Assembly: GCA_001800515.1 (NCBI GenBank)
Contig: MGVN01000243.1
Location: 2,583 to 23,463 of the forward strand
Reading direction: 5' to 3'
Length of the DNA stretch: 20,881 nt
DNA from: Elusimicrobia bacterium RIFOXYB2_FULL_49_7
GTDB lineage: Bacteria; Fibrobacterota; OXYB2-FULL-49-7
A program made the position numbers and the translations under genes. This document shows positions 1 to 7,413 of this stretch, in pieces. Position 1 is the first letter of the stretch; every line of letters begins with the position of its first letter. The notes below the pieces were generated by a model, which was given only the letters and a program-made list of their open reading frames with translations, searched no databases and was not told the origin of the DNA.

Positions 1-1
1 A

Positions 2-697
2 AGTACGGTCATTCATATCGGCCATCTTGAACGAATGATACAGTTCAAAGAAAAAGCCAAGCAGCACGAAGATAATATCAATGTAGGCTTGTTTACCTAT
101 CCGGTGCTGCAGACCGCGGATATTGTTTTATATAAAGCGGAAACGGTTCCCGTGGGAGAGGATCAGATTCAGCACATTGAGTTGGCACGCGAAATTGTCC
201 GCCGATTTAATACGAAATTTGCGCCCGTTTTTCCGGAACCTCAGGAGCGGGTGACCCGTGCCGCTCGTATCCTGGGACTGGATGGAAAAGCCAAGATGAG
301 CAAGAGTTTGGGGAATACCATCGGACTGACGGATACGCCGGACATGATTCAGAATAAACTTAAGATAGCCGTGACGGACATCAATCGTAAACGGCGAAGC
401 GATCCGGGCGATCCTTCCATTTGCAATTTATTTACTCTGCATAACCATTTTTCACCTGCCGCTGAAGTGGGATGCATCGCAAGCGACTGCCGTTCTGCCG
501 CCATCGGCTGTATTGATTGCAAAAAAAAGCTGGCCAACAACATGATTCAGGAGTTGGCCCCTTTTCGCGACAACTATCTTTCTTTTCTGGCACGTCCGGA
601 TAGGGTACGCGATGCACTTCGGCAGGGTGCGTTACATTGCCGCGCTATTGCACAAAAAACTCTGGATGAGGTTAAGACAGCCGTGGGGATGAAATAA
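2..697 (+). CDS. trpS: Tryptophanyl-tRNA synthetase, 5'-truncated by the window edge
   Basis: This class I aminoacyl-tRNA synthetase charges tRNA-Trp with tryptophan in the cytosol. The reading frame is open to the left edge, so the N-terminal HIGH region lies outside. Visible are the LERMIQFK segment, the stretch GEDQIQHIELAREIVRRFN, and the KMSKS signature (AKMSKSLGN near 290-315), which binds ATP and the tRNA acceptor end. The C-terminal anticodon-binding part carries cysteines at 422, 488, 509 and 518 spaced C-x21-C-x6-C-x2-C. This is close to the C-x22-C-x6-C-x2-C pattern I recall for the iron-sulfur TrpRS of Thermotoga maritima. The stop codon overlaps the tldD start by one base (TAATG), so the genes are probably cotranscribed and translationally coupled. 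Identification is secure; the cluster is inferred from spacing only. Confidence 0.96.
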   Translation, partial: STVIHIGHLERMIQFKEKAKQHEDNINVGLFTYPVLQTADIVLYKAETVPVGEDQIQHIELAREIVRRFNTKFAPVFPEPQERVTRAARILGLDGKAKMSKSLGNTIGLTDTPDMIQNKLKIAVTDINRKRRSDPGDPSICNLFTLHNHFSPAAEVGCIASDCRSAAIGCIDCKKKLANNMIQELAPFRDNYLSFLARPDRVRDALRQGALHCRAIAQKTLDEVKTAVGMK

Positions 698-2076
698 TGG
701 ATGCCAACAGAAGCGCAGCACTGAATGAGCGGGCCAGGATCCTGGTTGCTTCCACGCCCGCAGATTATCTTGAAATTCGGCTGGAAAGCGTATCCAGTCA
801 TTCGGTTAATTATTCAGGCAAAGAGCTTGACGATATCGGTGAAAGAGAAAGCCGGGGCGGGAACGTCCGCGCATGCCATCAGGGAGGCTGGGGATTTTGT
901 TCTTTTAACCTGGATTCAGATCTGGACAAAGCCGTTCAGGAGGCCTTAGAGCAAGCAAGGCTCATCGGATATTCAAAGACGGCCCTAAAATTGCCTACTG
1001 CTATTCAGGGAAAAGCGGTTCAGAATTTCGGAAAAGATCCTGGCCTGATTTCCCTGGCTGAAAAAAAAGCATTGTGCGAACGATACAATCAAAAGCTTCT
1101 TTCGGATAAGCGCATTGTCACCACCCGCGTTTCTTATCTGGATTATCGTAAAAAAGTTGTTTTTCTTTCTTCGCACGGGACCGATTTGGAGCAGGAGAGG
1201 GTCTTTACCGGCCTCACATTGTCCGCTCTCGCCCGGGAGGGTGCCAATGTTCAGCGTGCCTACCATTCAGTCGGAGATCACCGGGGATACGACAATGTGA
1301 ATTGTCTTGACGAAAAGGTTGAAAGTGTCCAGAAAAGAGCCGTCGATCTCCTCAACGCAGCCAAGCCGAACAGTGGCAGACACACGGTCATCCTGAATCC
1401 CAAATTATCCGGCGTTTTTGCTCATGAAGCCTTTGGACATATGAGCGAATCGGATTTTATTTTCGACAACCCGCGCATTGCGGACAAGATGAAAGTAGGC
1501 AATCGTTTCGGGCCGTCCATCCTGAATATTGTGGATCAGGGCAATCTACCTAAAGAATGCGGCGGATATGCTTGGGATGACGAAGGGGTACCCTCCCAAA
1601 AAAGTCATTTGATACGGGAGGGCTTGCTGGCCGGTCACTTGCATTCAACCGAAACAGCTTATAAGATGGGCGAGAAGCTGACGGGCAATGCTCGTGCCAT
1701 CAGTTATGGATTCAAGCCTATTGTTCGGATGTCTTGCACCTACATTGAGCCGGGTGATACTGATTTTGATTCCATGCTTCAGGGTGTCCAGGAAGGCATT
1801 TACGCCTGCGGTATGCTTGGCGGTAATACGGATCTTGAGCAATTCACCTTTTCTGCCGAATATGCGTATGAAATTAAAAATGGGCGGCTGGGACCTTTGC
1901 TTCGAGATGTTATCTTAACCGGCAATGTTTTTGAGACGCTTGGAAATATTGAAAAAGTCGGTAATGATCTTCAGCTTTTCGGGGGCATGGGCGGCTGCGG
2001 AAAAGAGGGGCAATCTCCCTTGCCGGTCAGTGACGGCGGGCCTCATCTCCAAATCCGCAATGTCCTGATAGGATGA
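697..2076 (+). CDS. tldD: TldD-family zinc metalloprotease
   Basis: The 459-aa protein is a TldD/PmbA-family metalloprotease. In the family, TldD pairs with TldE/PmbA to degrade unfolded peptides and to mature peptides such as microcin B17 in the cytosol. The zinc motif HExxxH is seen as AHEAFGHMSESD (His243, Glu244, His248). A downstream conserved cysteine lies in ACGMLGGNTD (Cys371), as expected for the third ligand. The C-terminal part, with LLRDVILTGN and VGNDLQLFGG, is also typical. HExxxH assigns it to the active TldD side and not to TldE/PmbA, which lacks the motif. The length is normal. It starts inside the trpS stop codon. No pmbA gene lies nearby, so the usual partner must be elsewhere or missing. 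Confidence 0.93.
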   Translation: MDANRSAALNERARILVASTPADYLEIRLESVSSHSVNYSGKELDDIGERESRGGNVRACHQGGWGFCSFNLDSDLDKAVQEALEQARLIGYSKTALKLPTAIQGKAVQNFGKDPGLISLAEKKALCERYNQKLLSDKRIVTTRVSYLDYRKKVVFLSSHGTDLEQERVFTGLTLSALAREGANVQRAYHSVGDHRGYDNVNCLDEKVESVQKRAVDLLNAAKPNSGRHTVILNPKLSGVFAHEAFGHMSESDFIFDNPRIADKMKVGNRFGPSILNIVDQGNLPKECGGYAWDDEGVPSQKSHLIREGLLAGHLHSTETAYKMGEKLTGNARAISYGFKPIVRMSCTYIEPGDTDFDSMLQGVQEGIYACGMLGGNTDLEQFTFSAEYAYEIKNGRLGPLLRDVILTGNVFETLGNIEKVGNDLQLFGGMGGCGKEGQSPLPVSDGGPHLQIRNVLIG

Positions 2077-2083
2077 CCCTTCT

Positions 2084-2362
2084 GTGGCCACCCGAAAACC
2101 CACCTCAACGGCGTTGCATTCCAAGGCCCAATTGGACCAACTCATCCGGTTATGCGAAACCCTGGCCATCCATGTTCGGGAAGAGGAGATGGAGGGGCGG
2201 GGAGGGTTGTATCAGCTAAAGGGACAACGACATCTGCTTCTTCCGCAAGATCTGACGATGGACGAGAAACGGGATATTCTCATTGATGCGCTGAAAAGAG
2301 AAAATTTGGAAGGCGTTTTTGTTTTGCCGGCCCTGCGGTCACTGCTGGAAGGCAGCGCATGA
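2084..2362 (+). CDS. Small conserved-looking protein of unknown function (92 aa)
   Basis: I do not recognise a named family. The protein starts with GTG seven bases after the tldD stop, with a modest AGGA-type site at about 2070-2073, and its stop overlaps the next ATG in an ATGA arrangement. No signal peptide or membrane segment is visible. It reads as a small soluble alpha/beta protein: a predicted helix (LDQLIRLCETLAIHVREEE), a glycine turn and strand pair (GRGGLYQLKGQRHLLLPQ), then a helix (MDEKRDILIDALKRENLE) and a closing segment (VFVLPALRSLLEG). Tight coupling on both sides argues that it is a real gene. From memory, small proteins ending in a similar LPALRxLLE pattern occur beside envelope genes in other Gram-negative bacteria; this is a weak recollection only. 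Confidence 0.75.
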   Translation: MATRKPTSTALHSKAQLDQLIRLCETLAIHVREEEMEGRGGLYQLKGQRHLLLPQDLTMDEKRDILIDALKRENLEGVFVLPALRSLLEGSA

Positions 2363-3258
2363 AGGCGGTAAAGACGGGAATCATCGGAGTAGGGCATTTC
2401 GGCCGTTTTCATGCCGCCATTCTTCATGGGCTGCCTCAGTGCGAATTCATCGGGGTGTACGATATTGATTCCACTCGTTCAAAGCAAGTGGCGGATGACC
2501 TTAAGGTGACCTGGTTCAAGAAAGTGGGGCATTTAATTGAACAAAGTGATGCGCTATTTGTCGTCACCCCGGCCGCCACGCATTTCGCCTGTGCAGAAAG
2601 AGTCTTATCCGCCGGGAAACATCTGTTCATAGAAAAACCGCTTGCAGAAAGCGCAGCCAATGCCCGGCAATTGCTTGAAGCGGCCAATAAAAAAGGGGTC
2701 TTGCTTCAAGTCGGCCACATCGAACGGTTCAACCCCGCCTTTTCCCTGCTTAAAAACAACTTGCCAAAAACAATCAACCGGATTGAAGCCAACCGACTTC
2801 TCCCATTTTCTGCTCGAGGAACCGATGTTTCTGTGGTCTATGACTTAATGGTTCATGATATTGATCTGGTCTTGAATCTGCTTCAGGAATCTCCGAATGG
2901 TTATGATGCTACATTCCAGAAGATACAGACCCCGTTTGCCGATTCCTGCCGCGCAACCTTGTCGTTTAAGAGTGGCATTACGGCCCATCTTACCTCAAGC
3001 CGCGTTTCCGACAAACGGGAGCGGACGCTGACCGTTTTCTCCGGACAGGGTAAATACTGTATCGACTTGGATGAACAGAGCCTTTTGTTACCGGATGGCC
3101 GTATCCTGAAAAACAGCGAAAAGCGGAATATCCTTCAGGATGAGATTCGTTCTTTTCTAAAGACCGTGCAGGAAGGCCATAGACCGATGGTGACCGGCGA
3201 AGAAGGAACCATGGCACTGGAAGTGGCAGAATCCATTATTGCATTGGAGTCTGCATGA
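2359..3258 (+). CDS. Gfo/Idh/MocA-family NAD(P)-dependent sugar oxidoreductase, GnnA-like
   Basis: The 299-aa protein is a cytosolic NAD(P)-dependent dehydrogenase of the Gfo/Idh/MocA family, which oxidises sugars or sugar nucleotides. The Rossmann fold begins at once with GIIGVGHFGRFH (GxGxxG at residues 10-15). The family EKP motif is seen in FIEKPLAES (Glu92-Lys93-Pro94). The second domain contains QVGHIERFNP, RGTDVSVVYDLMVHDIDL (His166) and SSRVSDKRERTL. These stretches resemble the GnnA-type UDP-N-acetylglucosamine 3-dehydrogenases that, with the aminotransferase GnnB, make diamino-sugar lipid A precursors. No gnnB or lpx gene is in the window, so substrate assignment is inference. The start overlaps the upstream stop (ATGA), and its stop overlaps the next gene the same way. 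Confidence 0.88.
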   Translation: MKAVKTGIIGVGHFGRFHAAILHGLPQCEFIGVYDIDSTRSKQVADDLKVTWFKKVGHLIEQSDALFVVTPAATHFACAERVLSAGKHLFIEKPLAESAANARQLLEAANKKGVLLQVGHIERFNPAFSLLKNNLPKTINRIEANRLLPFSARGTDVSVVYDLMVHDIDLVLNLLQESPNGYDATFQKIQTPFADSCRATLSFKSGITAHLTSSRVSDKRERTLTVFSGQGKYCIDLDEQSLLLPDGRILKNSEKRNILQDEIRSFLKTVQEGHRPMVTGEEGTMALEVAESIIALESA

Positions 3259-5264
3259 ACTTCCCCTTGTTATTAATGATGACGTTCATTATCATGTCCG
3301 GTGTATTCGGGGAAGTTAAAGATTCCGCTCTTACACGGAGTCCGGATACAACCTCGTTTTACCAACAGGGGCAATATTTTGACAGGGATGGTCCGCGCTT
3401 TATTATCCGCCGTACCCATTTTCAGGAAGTGCATGCCCTTTTTCTGGGCGATCTACTTGAAAAAATACCGGGGCTTATTTATACTCGCCAGAGCTTTCTT
3501 GGTACCTTATCCGATCTTAAATCTCCGGGTGTCGAACTGTATGGCCGGGATGCAACGATTGCCTTATTCGTTGATGACATGGAGGCAAAACAACTTGATG
3601 CCAGCAGACTCTATATGAACAATATCTCTCTATCCGATGTAGATTATGTCATTGTGGAACCGTCCGGGAGCAACCCTTTCTCAAGGGTCGGGACGGTTAT
3701 TCGTGTTTATACACGGGATCACCATTTTACCGATGCTGCTACAAATATTCTGTGGGAAAACGGCCCGTTTGATGCCAATGTCTTTAAGTTTGCATTTGGT
3801 CGGCGTCTTGGGTATAAAACCGGGCTTTATGTAGGAACCGAAAAATGTTATATGTTTGAGAATCTCGGTTTTTCCTCGCTGGGGCCTTCTTCCTACAGCC
3901 ATCCCGGCCCCATCACGGATATTTATCGTTCCTTTTTGCAGCGCTCTCCGGATCAATATGTTACCTCTGGCTATCGTTTTGAAAACGATCTGCGTAACTG
4001 GGATGTCAAGCTGAGTACCCAGGCTTTTCCGGGAGGCCTTTTTTGTGCAGGTTTTGAATATTTTGCGGACAAACAAGATGATTACCGTGATTTATCCGAT
4101 AGTAGCGGCATCGTCAATGCGGGAACCAAGCGTCAGGGTGAAAAGTATTATCTGATCGGACGGAGTATTGCCTGGGAAGGGTTGGAACTCTCCGGTAACT
4201 GCGTACTTGAAAAACAGCGTCTTCTTTTCGTGGATAGTGATTTCACCGCCGCCTCTGCGGATACCTCAAATTATTTCCGTCAAGGTAATGATACCCGCAA
4301 TCTGAGAATACAGGCAGATTGGAAGCAAGGATGGCTGCCTGTTAAAACCACTTTGTCCGAATCCTTTGAGACTTGGCAAGGCCGCCGATTCACAGAAGAA
4401 TTCCGAACCGATAAACTGGAAACCACCTTACAACCCCGACTCCCGGCATGGGGAATTCCTCTTCGGCTTGAATTGACCGGAACGGTTGATCATCACAATC
4501 AGCGTGATGCTTTTCTGCTTTCCCCAGGTGTGCTATTGCAAGGCGGCCTATCCGCCAAGTTGGATGGATATATTCAATATAACTGCCGCCGCTGGTTTCC
4601 ATCACCCAACCTTCAATACTTTGATAATCCACGGTTCAATACCGATGCAGAGGGAATATCCTTTCGGCGCAGCAAAGCCTATTGTATGGCAAGCGGGGTA
4701 TCTGCCCGATTCGGCTCCCTCTCAACTTCTTATCAAGTGGAGGATTGGTATACCGTGGATCCTGTGTTACTCGTTATTCGCCAGGAAGAGAATGGCCGAA
4801 AATGGGCTTTTACGCAGGATTCTATTTTGCATGATCAGCGGACGGTTCAGAGCCTATTTTTGGAATATGCATTGGGTCATTGGCGGATCAGCAATACGGC
4901 TTCGGCTGCTCGCTTGGTGACCGGCGGAGACCGTTTTAAGACAGTCTGGTCATTTCAGGGACAAGGCTCATTAAGCCTGACTCATACTTTTATGGAGGGG
5001 CGACTTCTTTCCAATGCCACTCTAACCTGCCGCTACCGCCCCGGTTGTTGGGTGCCGGATTATTATATTCTAAACGGCAGCGGCTTAGTACAACCTTTAA
5101 ACGGCTTTCTTGCCTTTGACTTGGATTTTTACTTTACCATAAAGACGTTTACCATGATAGCACGTTTTCAGAACCTTTCGGATCAAATAATATCCTATGA
5201 ACCAGGCTATCATTTACCGGGTCCGCTTGTACGATGGGGGATAGAATGGCATTTCGGCAATTAA
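3255..5264 (+). CDS. Outer-membrane beta-barrel protein with N-terminal TonB-plug-like domain
   Basis: The 669-aa protein begins with a signal peptide (MNFPLLLMMTFIIMSGVFG). Residues about 50-155 resemble a TonB-receptor plug: LGDLLEKIPGLIYTRQSF, then VELYGRDATIALFVDDMEA, then LSDVDYVIVEPSGSNPFSR and VIRVYTRD. The rest has the alternating aromatic pattern of a barrel and ends with LPGPLVRWGIEWHFGN, a terminal strand close to those of TonB-dependent receptors (penultimate region aromatic, last residues F-G-N). No clear TonB box or carboxypeptidase-regulatory-like domain is seen, and the protein is somewhat short for a classical receptor. The ligand is unknown. It overlaps the dehydrogenase gene by four bases and the amidase gene by about 19-31 bases, so the three are probably expressed together. 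A non-TonB barrel with a plug remnant is an alternative. Confidence 0.78.
   Translation: MNFPLLLMMTFIIMSGVFGEVKDSALTRSPDTTSFYQQGQYFDRDGPRFIIRRTHFQEVHALFLGDLLEKIPGLIYTRQSFLGTLSDLKSPGVELYGRDATIALFVDDMEAKQLDASRLYMNNISLSDVDYVIVEPSGSNPFSRVGTVIRVYTRDHHFTDAATNILWENGPFDANVFKFAFGRRLGYKTGLYVGTEKCYMFENLGFSSLGPSSYSHPGPITDIYRSFLQRSPDQYVTSGYRFENDLRNWDVKLSTQAFPGGLFCAGFEYFADKQDDYRDLSDSSGIVNAGTKRQGEKYYLIGRSIAWEGLELSGNCVLEKQRLLFVDSDFTAASADTSNYFRQGNDTRNLRIQADWKQGWLPVKTTLSESFETWQGRRFTEEFRTDKLETTLQPRLPAWGIPLRLELTGTVDHHNQRDAFLLSPGVLLQGGLSAKLDGYIQYNCRRWFPSPNLQYFDNPRFNTDAEGISFRRSKAYCMASGVSARFGSLSTSYQVEDWYTVDPVLLVIRQEENGRKWAFTQDSILHDQRTVQSLFLEYALGHWRISNTASAARLVTGGDRFKTVWSFQGQGSLSLTHTFMEGRLLSNATLTCRYRPGCWVPDYYILNGSGLVQPLNGFLAFDLDFYFTIKTFTMIARFQNLSDQIISYEPGYHLPGPLVRWGIEWHFGN
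5236..5241 (+). promoter_or_regulatory. Ribosome binding site deciding the amidase start
   Basis: The bases GGGGGA lie about five bases before the ATG at 5246, inside the end of the barrel-protein gene. No comparable site precedes the in-frame ATG at 5234. This supports the shorter start, four residues later. Confidence 0.5.
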
Positions 5265-7294
5265 GGAATCCCGCCTTGCGCACCGTTGCGTTTCTCTTTA
5301 TCCTATTCTTTTTCTTTGGCTGCGGAGGAACATCTCGTGCCGTCAAAAAACAGGCCTGGTATCAATCCGGCATTCTCCTTCCCGTTTCGGCTAATAAGCT
5401 GGCGGGTAAAAGAATCGTCCTTGATCCCGGACATGGCGGCAAATTTTCCGGTGCAGTGGGGAGTGCCGGATTAAAGGAAAAGGATATTAATCTGACGGTC
5501 ACCTATCATTTAAAGAAATTATTGGAAAGGGAAGGGGCCATCGTTTTTTTAACCCGTGATACTGACCGCGATTTTCTAACGGAAAGAACGGAACATGTTC
5601 GGGAGGATCTCAGAAACCGGATGGCCCTGGTAGATTCTCTGCATCCGGATTTCTTTCTTTCTATTCACCACAATTCAAGTGCATTGAAACCGCCGGAAAA
5701 CAATACCAAAACATTTTATAAGATTGATGATGCCGGGGCATCATTAGACGCTGCAGCCAGTATTCATCGGAGCTTTGTTCGATTCCTTAAGATTGAGGAA
5801 CAGCATCTTCAAGGGGCCAATTATTTTGTGCTTTGGAATGCTTCCGCACCGGCAGTATTGGGCGAGCCAAGCTATATTTCCCATCCGGAAATGGAGAGTG
5901 TCTTATCTCATGACAGCGCTTTGCAAGTGGAAGCATTTGCCTATTTCAACGGAATCCTGGAATGGCTTTCAAACGGACTTCCCAAAATCGCCTCATTGCA
6001 TTTGGCTGACAGTTCGGATAAGATTATCGAGGCAACCGTAGCAAGCGACATTCCCTTAAATCCATTTTTGTGTCAGATTCAATCGGATGGGAAAGCATTA
6101 TCAACCTATCTTAATGACAAGACTCTTTTTGCCCTTTCGCCAAAACCGCTTTGCAATGGCAAACATTTAATACGCATTGAGATGAGCAATGTCAGAGGCA
6201 ATAGCGCTTTTTTGCACGCGGAAACATTGTTGGTTAACAGGCCGCCTGCTTCCATAACCCTTTCCCTGTCTCGGTGTAGCGGTATTGCCGGGCAAGTCAT
6301 CCCTATTTCGCTTATGGTTTTGGATCGATATGGTTTGCCGGTTATTGATAGTTTGGATGTTGAAATGATCAATGGTAAAGAGAAGATAATTTCAAAGACA
6401 AGGGGCGGAGAGGTACGTTTTTATCCATATGGCCAGAAAATTGGAATGATCACGCCCATGTTTAACTGCATGGGTATTCAGAAAAGTTGCACACTTTTTG
6501 TTGAAAAAGATGGCCCTATTTTTCAACAAGCCATGATTCTTGGGAGTGATTCAAAACCGATAGATCACGCATTGATACTCACCTCAAATAAGCGTTTAAA
6601 TAGCGATGCAAATGGGTTCTTTGAATATTTAAGGACTGAAAATGACTCCCTTGCTAATATATTTGCAATCGGCTATTCTGACAGTATGTTATATGTTAAT
6701 AATGATATTTTCGTTAATGAGATACGTTTAACCCCATTATTTAATGGTGATTTACATGGAAAACGTATTGTTCTTGACCCTGAATTCGGTGGTTTAGAGT
6801 TTGGCGGCATCAATGCAACCGGTTATCGTGCATGCGATATTAATCAAAAACTGGCAGTTCAGCTAAAAGGACGATTATTAGCAGCAGGCGCGGATGTGGT
6901 GATGACCAGGCAAAATGATGAATCCATCCAGGTTTCTGAAAGAATCAAAAAGGCGGCGGAACCGATTGTTGCGGATATTTATATTATCATCCGTTCAGAC
7001 AGTCTTATCAGTATGCCTTATATTTCATTTTATCCGACATCAAAATTTGGACCTAAACTGGCTGAATTTTTGAAGACTTCCTTATACAACATAATTCCAG
7101 GCATAAAAAGCATCGAAGATATAGGATATGCATTGCAACAGACACCGTGTACGGCAGTGTGTGTCTCATTGAATCCGTTACAAGGCTATGGTAATGGAGG
7201 ACGGCAGAGCGATAATAGCATTCTTGAAGCACAAGCAAATGGTCTTGTAAACGGACTAAACGAGTTTATAAATTATCTAAAGAGTCAGAAATAA
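5246..7294 (+). CDS. N-acetylmuramoyl-L-alanine amidase lipoprotein with two Amidase_3 domains, the second degenerate
   Basis: Amidase_3 enzymes cleave the bond between N-acetylmuramic acid and the stem peptide of peptidoglycan. I prefer the ATG at 5246 over that at 5234 because a G-rich ribosome site (5236-5241) precedes it; the text then gives 682 aa. A hydrophobic stretch ending FFFFGC, followed by GGTSR, is a plausible though non-canonical lipobox (Cys26). The first catalytic domain (about 52-245) has DPGHGG (His63), LKEKDIN (Glu78), SIHHNSS (His141) and GEPSYISHPEME (Glu207), so zinc ligands and catalytic glutamate are present. A middle region (about 250-495) looks like Ig-type and carboxypeptidase-regulatory-like modules. 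The second copy (about 500-682) repeats the fold but reads DPEFGG, RACDIN and IIIRSDS, so the zinc ligands are lost. It overlaps the barrel gene and ends before a strong terminator. Confidence 0.9.
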   Translation: MAFRQLRNPALRTVAFLFILFFFFGCGGTSRAVKKQAWYQSGILLPVSANKLAGKRIVLDPGHGGKFSGAVGSAGLKEKDINLTVTYHLKKLLEREGAIVFLTRDTDRDFLTERTEHVREDLRNRMALVDSLHPDFFLSIHHNSSALKPPENNTKTFYKIDDAGASLDAAASIHRSFVRFLKIEEQHLQGANYFVLWNASAPAVLGEPSYISHPEMESVLSHDSALQVEAFAYFNGILEWLSNGLPKIASLHLADSSDKIIEATVASDIPLNPFLCQIQSDGKALSTYLNDKTLFALSPKPLCNGKHLIRIEMSNVRGNSAFLHAETLLVNRPPASITLSLSRCSGIAGQVIPISLMVLDRYGLPVIDSLDVEMINGKEKIISKTRGGEVRFYPYGQKIGMITPMFNCMGIQKSCTLFVEKDGPIFQQAMILGSDSKPIDHALILTSNKRLNSDANGFFEYLRTENDSLANIFAIGYSDSMLYVNNDIFVNEIRLTPLFNGDLHGKRIVLDPEFGGLEFGGINATGYRACDINQKLAVQLKGRLLAAGADVVMTRQNDESIQVSERIKKAAEPIVADIYIIIRSDSLISMPYISFYPTSKFGPKLAEFLKTSLYNIIPGIKSIEDIGYALQQTPCTAVCVSLNPLQGYGNGGRQSDNSILEAQANGLVNGLNEFINYLKSQK

Positions 7295-7314
7295 GTCCAG
7301 CCGCACATTTGTCG

Positions 7315-7330
7315 CATAATATATATTATG
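7315..7330. repeat. Perfect 16-bp AT-rich palindrome
   Basis: CATAATATATATTATG is its own reverse complement. It lies between the amidase stop and the bidirectional terminator. It could be a cruciform-prone or protein-binding site, or a chance AT-rich palindrome. Confidence 0.5.
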
Positions 7331-7360
7331 TAAACCAGTAGTAATTTTTTGTTATTATAC

Positions 7361-7398
7361 AAAAAGGCCTCGGCATTTTATAATGTCGAGGCCTTTTT
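7361..7398. terminator. Bidirectional intrinsic terminator between convergent genes
   Basis: Arms 7361-7377 and 7382-7398 form a 17-bp stem with one G-T wobble (7373/7386) and a four-base loop (TTAT). The core is AAAAAGGCCTCG against CGAGGCCTTTTT. A run of T follows on the + strand (7394-7399), and the matching A run (7361-7365) gives a T run on the - strand. It therefore serves both the amidase operon from the left and the metalloprotease gene from the right. Confidence 0.92.
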
Positions 7399-7413
7399 TA
7401 AAGAGGTTTTTCA

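Noticed and set aside
4486..4920. 144-codon open frame on the + strand inside the barrel-protein gene
   Set aside because: It is a shifted frame of a convincing long gene and reads as a random aromatic-rich string.
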